Source of the DNA: Patagioenas fasciata
Lineage: Eukaryota > Chordata > Aves > Columbiformes > Columbidae
Length of the DNA stretch: 64,000 nucleotides
Assembly: GCF_037038585.1 (NCBI RefSeq)
Contig: NC_092520.1
Location: 959,001 to 1,023,000 of the forward strand
Direction: 5' to 3'
Shown: piece by piece, positions 59,537 to 64,000 of the stretch
Layout: every line of letters starts with the position of its first letter
Numbering within the stretch: position 1 is the stretch's first letter
The notes under the pieces: generated by a model
The model's database searches: none
Seen by the model: only the letters and a program-made list of their open reading frames with translations
Told to the model about the DNA's origin: nothing
Translations under genes and position numbers: made by a program

Positions 59537-61492
59537 TCAGTAGTAGTGGAACCCGTTGCTCTTCTGGGACCAGTGCTGCCACCACGGGGGTTGGCAGAAG
59601 AAGACGCGGGGGCGCCGGCAGCGGCGTCTCCACCAGCCCCTCAGCCAGCCCCACAGCCGGGCGCAGCCGTCCCGCAGGAACCGTGCTGCCCTGCGCAGCC
59701 CCGGGGCCACCCGGCCGCGTGTCCCGGCCGTGGGCACCCACCAGCGCGGCCTGGGCTCCGCCGGGGTGCTCCTGCCCCGCGCCACGGGGCTGCTCCATTT
59801 GAGCCCCACCGAGATGTGACTGTCCATCTCCATGGAGCTGCTCCTGCCTGGGCCTGTGTTGTGGCTTCTTTGCGGTTCCACGGGGCTGCTCCTCTTCTCT
59901 TCCACGAGGCTTCTCCTGCTCGGCACCACAGGATTGCTCCTGCCTGACTCCATGGGGCTTCTCCTTTCCAGCTCCACGGAGCTGCTTCTGTCTGGACCTG
60001 CGTCCTTATCTTTGTCCTCGTCACCATCCACAGCATCGTCCATGTCCACGTCCACCCACGGCAGCTCCTCTCCAAGGTGCTCGGAATGGTCTCTGGCCCC
60101 CGGCAGCCCCAGCTGGACTTGCTCATTCACCCTGGCAGTGGGGATGGAGGGGTCCCCCGGGGGGGTCCCGCTGCGGGAACCCACCGCACCATGCCACCGG
60201 GCCAGCTCTGCCCGCAGCTGCTCGTGGCGCCGCTCGGTCACCGCCTGGAAGGCGCGGACAGTGTGGATGAGCTCCAGGACGAGCTTCCTCTTGGCTGTGG
60301 CCGTGCCTGGGGAGATGTGGGGGGGCGGCTCCACGTTCACAGGGCTTTGTGCTCTGCTCCTGCTGTCCCTGGGGCTCTGTGCCCTGTCCCTGCTGTCCCT
60401 GGGGCTCTGTGCCCTGTCCCTGTTGTCCCTGGGGCTCTGTGCCCTGTCCCTGCCGTCCCTGGGGTTCTGTGCCCTGTCCCTGCTGTCCCTGGGGCTCTGT
60501 GTCCTGTCCCTGCTGTTCCCAGGGCTCCATGCCCCGTTCCTGCTGTCTCTGGGGCTCCATACTCTGTTTCTGCTGTCCCCAGGGCTCCATGCCCTGTCCC
60601 TGCCATCTCTGGGGCTCTGTGCCCTGTCCCTGTTGTCCCTGGGGCTCTGTGTCCTGTCCCTGCTGTCCCCAGGGTTCCATGCCCCGTTCCTGCTGTCTCT
60701 GGGGCTCCATGCCCTGTCCCTGCTGTCCCCAGGGCTCCATGCATTGTCCCTGCCATCTCTGGGGCTCTGTGCCCTGTCCCTGCTGTCCCCAGGGCTCCAT
60801 GCCCTGTCCCTGCTGTCCCTGGGGCTCTGTGCCCTGTCCCTGCCATCCCTGGGGCTCTGATCTTGCTTTGTCCCCACTGGCAGCCCCAGTGCGGTGTCTT
60901 GGCCAAGGGCTGGTCCTGACTCCCGCAATGGTCCCTCCACAGCCTTGGGGGACCAGGGGGGTTCCAGTTGTTCAAGCGCCGCCGGCTCTGCCATCGCACC
61001 AGGATAGGGCTCCAGGAAGGAGCAGAGGGAGCCCAGGGAAGAGAAGCTGCTCCTCGACAGGGAGCCCAGGGAGTCCATGGAGGCCAGCGGGGCTCGCGGG
61101 GACGGGCGCTCCCTGCACGACACCTCCACTCTGGCCCTGTGCAGGAGGAGAAGGAAGAGACCCCGCTGCACCCCGGCGCCTTCGGCAGAACCCAGAGACA
61201 GCACCCCCTCCTTAGGGTGCTGGACAGGGGCTGAGGGGCTGCGGCAGCACCTGGGGGTCTCCCCCAGCACTCACCACGTCCCCAGGGTTGAAGTGGGCTC
61301 CTCCACTCCTCTGTCTGCTGGCAAAGAAGGTGCTGAGGGAGCAGACACAGTGAGTGGCTGCAGCCCCGGGTCAGGGCTGCCGTGGGGTGTCGCTCATTTG
61401 TGGGGCGCTCAGTGCCGGGGCCACTCACCGCTCTGCTCCTCCCAATGGGCTCTTGCCAGGTTCGTCTGATGCTTCGACTTCTTCCACCACCT
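59537..61492 (-). CDS. Unrecognised gene with decapeptide repeats, at least three exons, 5' end missing
   Basis: I do not recognise this protein. Three minus-strand segments join in phase: 61429-61492 (RWWKKSKHQTNLARAHWEEQ; TCCTGCAG acceptor, GTGAGT donor, phase 0 to 1), 61275-61332 (CTCCCTCAG acceptor, GTGAGT donor, phase 1 to 2) and 59537-61136 (acceptor CTCCTCCTGCACAG, phase 2), which runs 533 codons to TGA. Order in the last exon: Ser/Leu-rich start with an ATG at 61078 (MDSLGSLSRSSFSSLGSLCS), 17 copies of a 10-residue unit like SPRDSRDRAQ, a helical, probably coiled-coil stretch (LELIHTVRAFQAVTERRHEQ), an acidic run (DVDMDDAVDGDEDKDKD), Ser/Arg/Glu-rich repeats, and a Trp/Arg-rich basic C-terminus ending SNGFHYY. 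No signal peptide or membrane segment is clear. The open frame upstream of the acceptor is blocked by TGA at 61273-61271, so splicing or internal initiation is required. A poly(A) signal follows. The first exon was not found. Confidence 0.55.
60340..60865. repeat. 30-bp coding minisatellite, 17 units
   Basis: Array of 30-bp units within the last exon of the minus-strand gene. The unit is a multiple of three and the array is open in several frames on both strands. Translated on the minus strand it gives SPRDSRDRAQ-type decapeptides. Units 4-8 and 9-13 match each other one-to-one, showing a 150-bp higher-order period. Confidence 0.95.
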
Positions 61493-61579
61493 CTGCAGGA
61501 AACCCAGGAGCTGGGTGAGATGGGAGCAGCTCCCAGCTCCACACACCACATCACCCCATGGTGCAGTGCAGCTCACAGA

Positions 61580-62445
61580 TTCATGGAATCACAGCTGGTT
61601 TGTGTTGGAGGGACCTTCCCAGCTCCCCAGTGCCACCCCTGCCATGACAGGGACATCTTCACCAGCTCAGGGTGCTCAGAGCCCCGTCCAGCCTGGCCTG
61701 GGATGTCTCCAGGGATGGTTCAGCCACCACCTCTCTGCCCAACCTGGGCCAGGCTCTCACCACCCTCAGGGCAACAGTTTCTTCCTCATGTCCAGCCTGA
61801 ATCTCCCTGCTTTAGTTTAACCCATCACCCCTTGTCCTGTCACAACAGGCCCTGCTCAAAAGTCTGTCCCATCTTTCTCATGGGCCCCTTTTCAGGCCAG
61901 AAAGGCCGCACTAAGGTCTCCCGGAGCTTCTCTCCTCCAGCTGAACACCTCAGCTCTCTCACCTGTCCCCAGCAGAGCTGTTCCAGCCTCGGGTCATTCC
62001 TGGGGCTCCTCTGGCCCCTCTGCAGCAGCTCCATGTGTGTCCTGTGCTGAGGACCCGGAGCTGGACCAGCACTGCAGGGGGGTCTCACAGAGCGGGTAGA
62101 GGGGCAGGATCCCCCAAACCTGCTGCTCACGCTGCTGGGGATGCAGCCCAGGACACGGGGGGGTTTCTGGGCTGCCAGCACACACGGCAGCTCATGTCCC
62201 ATCTTTCACTCCCCAGTACCCCAAGTCATTCTCCTCGGGGCTGCTCCCCATCCCTCCACCCAGCTGGATTGATACCGGGCGTTACCCTGACCCAGGTGCA
62301 GGGTGTTGCACTTGGCCCTGTTGGACCTCACGAGGTTCTCATGGCCCCACTTCTCCAGCGTGTCCAGGTCCCTCTGTTCCGTGTTGGGTGCCATGCAGCG
62401 ATCACCCACCTGGAGCGGCTTGGCCTGCAGCATCTTGGAGACCAG
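61580..62445 (-). repeat. CR1 LINE copy, antisense, fourth subfamily
   Basis: Starts with the inverted tail (TTCATGGAATCACAGCTGG), covers the whole of the copy seen at 43180-43740 in inverse, and continues into upstream CR1 sequence (GTTGGACCTCACGAGGTTCT). It may interrupt the 5' part of the minus-strand repeat gene. Confidence 0.85.
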
Positions 62446-62790
62446 CTAGAGCTGCGGGACCAGCATCAGGAGCGGGAGCAGCTCCGCTGGGCTGGGGAGC
62501 TCAAAGTGCCCCATGGCACAGACTGCGATGTGGATCCCCAGCGACCTCCTTGGTTCCCTAGTGACGGGACTGCTGTGCCCCTTTGTGACACCGTGGGGCA
62601 GGCAGAGCCCCACCTTGTGACACCCAGTGTCCTCCCATGCCCTCCCCTGGCCCGTGCAGTGTCATGGATGGCAGGGGAGCCTGAGGCGAGACCCCTCCTC
62701 AGGATCCCTCACCCCTGCTGTGATGGACACGCAGGGGCACCCTCCACCCAATTCAATGTTCTCTGTGCTGCCAGCGTCCTGCACTCACCA
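62446..62790. other. Unassigned single-copy sequence
   Basis: Plus-strand frame at about 62428-62530 reads a Gln/Glu/Arg/Leu-rich stretch (DQLELRDQHQEREQLRWAGE) preceded by GCCTGCAG, which could be a coiled-coil exon. There is no matching neighbour exon, so no gene is called. Confidence 0.25.
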
Positions 62791-62794
62791 ATCC

Positions 62795-63765
62795 GGACAA
62801 CTTGAAATCATACGAGGTAATCATAAAGCCGACGAAACTCCGAAGAAAGCGTGGAGTGATAATGGGTGCCCTGATTGCACATAACCCAAATGGGAGCAGA
62901 TGCTACTATAGCAAATGTTGAAAGATATACAACTGGACCTAAAATGCAAAATTATGCTAATCAAATAGTGAAACAATGTGTGATATCTTGTAAAAATGAT
63001 CCTAAAATAGAGTGAAAGCCTCCACCTGGAGAGGTAAAAAGAGGGAATACTCTAGGAGAATATTGGCAAATTGATTTTTCTGGAATACTAAAGTGTGATA
63101 GTCGTATCTCGGTATTAGTAGATACCTTTGCTGGATGGCCTAAAGCTTTCCCATGCTGGACTAACAAAGCTAGGGAAGTAGCAAAGAAAATACGGAATGC
63201 AATCGCACCATGGTTTGGGGCTCCAGGCAGGATCTCATCACATTTTATAGCAGAAGTAAAAGCAGGAAAACGTGGTCAAATGCACATTTTGGGGAGCCAA
63301 ATGCTTACTGAATATATGTTGTCCTTGGAAAAAACTTTCTCATCAGTACATAGGTGTATTCAGGAGAAAGCAGCTGTGCCACGGGATGTGCTTGTACGAC
63401 TTTGGACCTGGGAGGACGAACCTTTGAACGAGCGGTGGAAAGGACCCTGTGCGGTATCCCCGGTAATCAACACAGCTGTGAAACGTGCGGGAGTCGATTC
63501 CAGGATCCACTACACTAGAATAAAGGAAACCACAGAGACCGGGTGGAAATCAGAAGGGATCACTCTTCTAATGCTAAAACATAAGACAACTTAAAGAACT
63601 GCGCTGTTTCAATTATTTCCCCGCCTCCCCTATAATTACTCCCCAGTAACGAACAGAACAAGTGTGCTCCTGATCCTCAGCGTGATGTCAGGAGGGGGGA
63701 TCCCCATGCACCCCGCGCTGCAATAAACCCGTGTTGGTTTTCTGAACTGTCACTGCATTTGGAGA
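62795..63765 (+). mobile_element. Degenerate endogenous retrovirus, pol 3' end and LTR trace
   Basis: Gammaretrovirus-like pol remnant. A short segment resembles the end of the RNase H domain (about 62800-62860). Integrase pieces follow: a CxxC half of the zinc-binding domain (about 62970-62990), a core start with YWQIDFSG at about 63060 and VDTFAGWPKAF near 63115, and a C-terminal GPY/F-like segment (ERWKGPC, about 63430). The frame has stops (for example TGA at about 63016) and shifts. The second catalytic Asp and the Glu of the DDE core are absent, apparently through deletion near 63235. AATAAA at 63723 lies in probable LTR sequence. It is not functional. Confidence 0.85.
63280..63594 (+). 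pseudogene. Longest open stretch of the ERV integrase C-terminal part
   Basis: 104 codons open in frame, covering the end of the broken integrase core and the GPY/F-like C-terminal domain, then TAA at 63592. It has no start of its own and is only a surviving fragment of pol. Confidence 0.75.
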
Positions 63766-64000
63766 GTTCTCTTGGTTACAGTTTTGGGAACAGGATCATG
63801 AGTTATTGTGAAAATGTTTAATGAAATGGTCGCTGTAAACCTCTCGTCAGTGCCAGGGGAGGGGGCGGTTTCCAGGAGAATCGTGGGAAGGGGCAGCAGG
63901 AGGAAATGGGTCCGGGACCCTCCAGGCTGCCCGTACTGGTCCCAGCACAGGGTACCCGGTCCCCTGTCCCCTCCCCGAGGACAGGGCACTTCTGCCCAGT
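63766..64000. other. Right edge, unassigned
   Basis: No gene or repeat recognised in the last 235 bp. Confidence 0.3.

Noticed and set aside
60077-61215. 280-342 aa plus-strand frames with LLSLGLCALS- or PAVPGALCPV-type repeats
   Set aside because: Shadow translations of the 30-bp array. Outside the array they lack supporting features, while the minus-strand frame has flanking non-repeat coding sequence, splice sites and a poly(A) signal.
62428-62805. Possible plus-strand coiled-coil exon after GCCTGCAG
   Set aside because: A single short charged stretch with no donor of matching phase or neighbouring exon; it is bordered by CR1 and ERV sequence. Noted only as unassigned.

Overview
This is vertebrate nuclear DNA, almost certainly from a bird. 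The genes are intron-rich, GT-AG spliced and single-copy, and the dominant repeat is the CR1 LINE with its short 3' tail of ATTCTRTG-type units. Two endogenous-retrovirus remnants (one LTR-like element, one degenerate pol 3' end) are also present. More than a dozen copies of one CR1 subfamily are nearly identical, which suggests recent CR1 activity. I cannot name the species.

Layout. From 3.67 to about 9 kb on the minus strand lies the 5' part of PGAP2 (two coding exons seen; later exons lie off the left edge). A CpG-rich, CCAAT-box-rich island at about 8.85-10.1 kb separates PGAP2 from NUP98, which runs on the plus strand from about 9.5 to 51.6 kb. I assembled all 32 NUP98 coding exons by hand. 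Every junction keeps phase and the product is 1797 aa: the Nup98 FG nucleoporin, the autoproteolytic HFS site, then Nup96. CHRNA10 follows at 53.8-56.9 kb on the plus strand in five exons (459 aa). The order PGAP2 / NUP98 / CHRNA10 and the relative orientations match mammalian 11p15-type synteny.

From 59.5 to 61.5 kb, minus strand, is an unrecognised multi-exon gene. Its last exon carries a 17-unit decapeptide repeat encoded by a 30-bp minisatellite, and it has its own poly(A) signal. The right end (62.8-63.75 kb) is a decayed gammaretrovirus-like pol/LTR fragment.

How they work together. PGAP2 (GPI-anchor lipid remodelling in the Golgi) and NUP98 (nuclear pore) appear to share a bidirectional promoter but have unrelated functions. 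CHRNA10 encodes the alpha10 nicotinic receptor subunit. Most intronic and intergenic space is CR1. The most notable points are the repeat-bearing orphan gene, the loss of a known NUP98 alternative-splice segment (stop codon plus lost donor), CR1 sequence abutting a CHRNA10 splice acceptor, and inverted near-identical CR1 copies flanking NUP98 exons.
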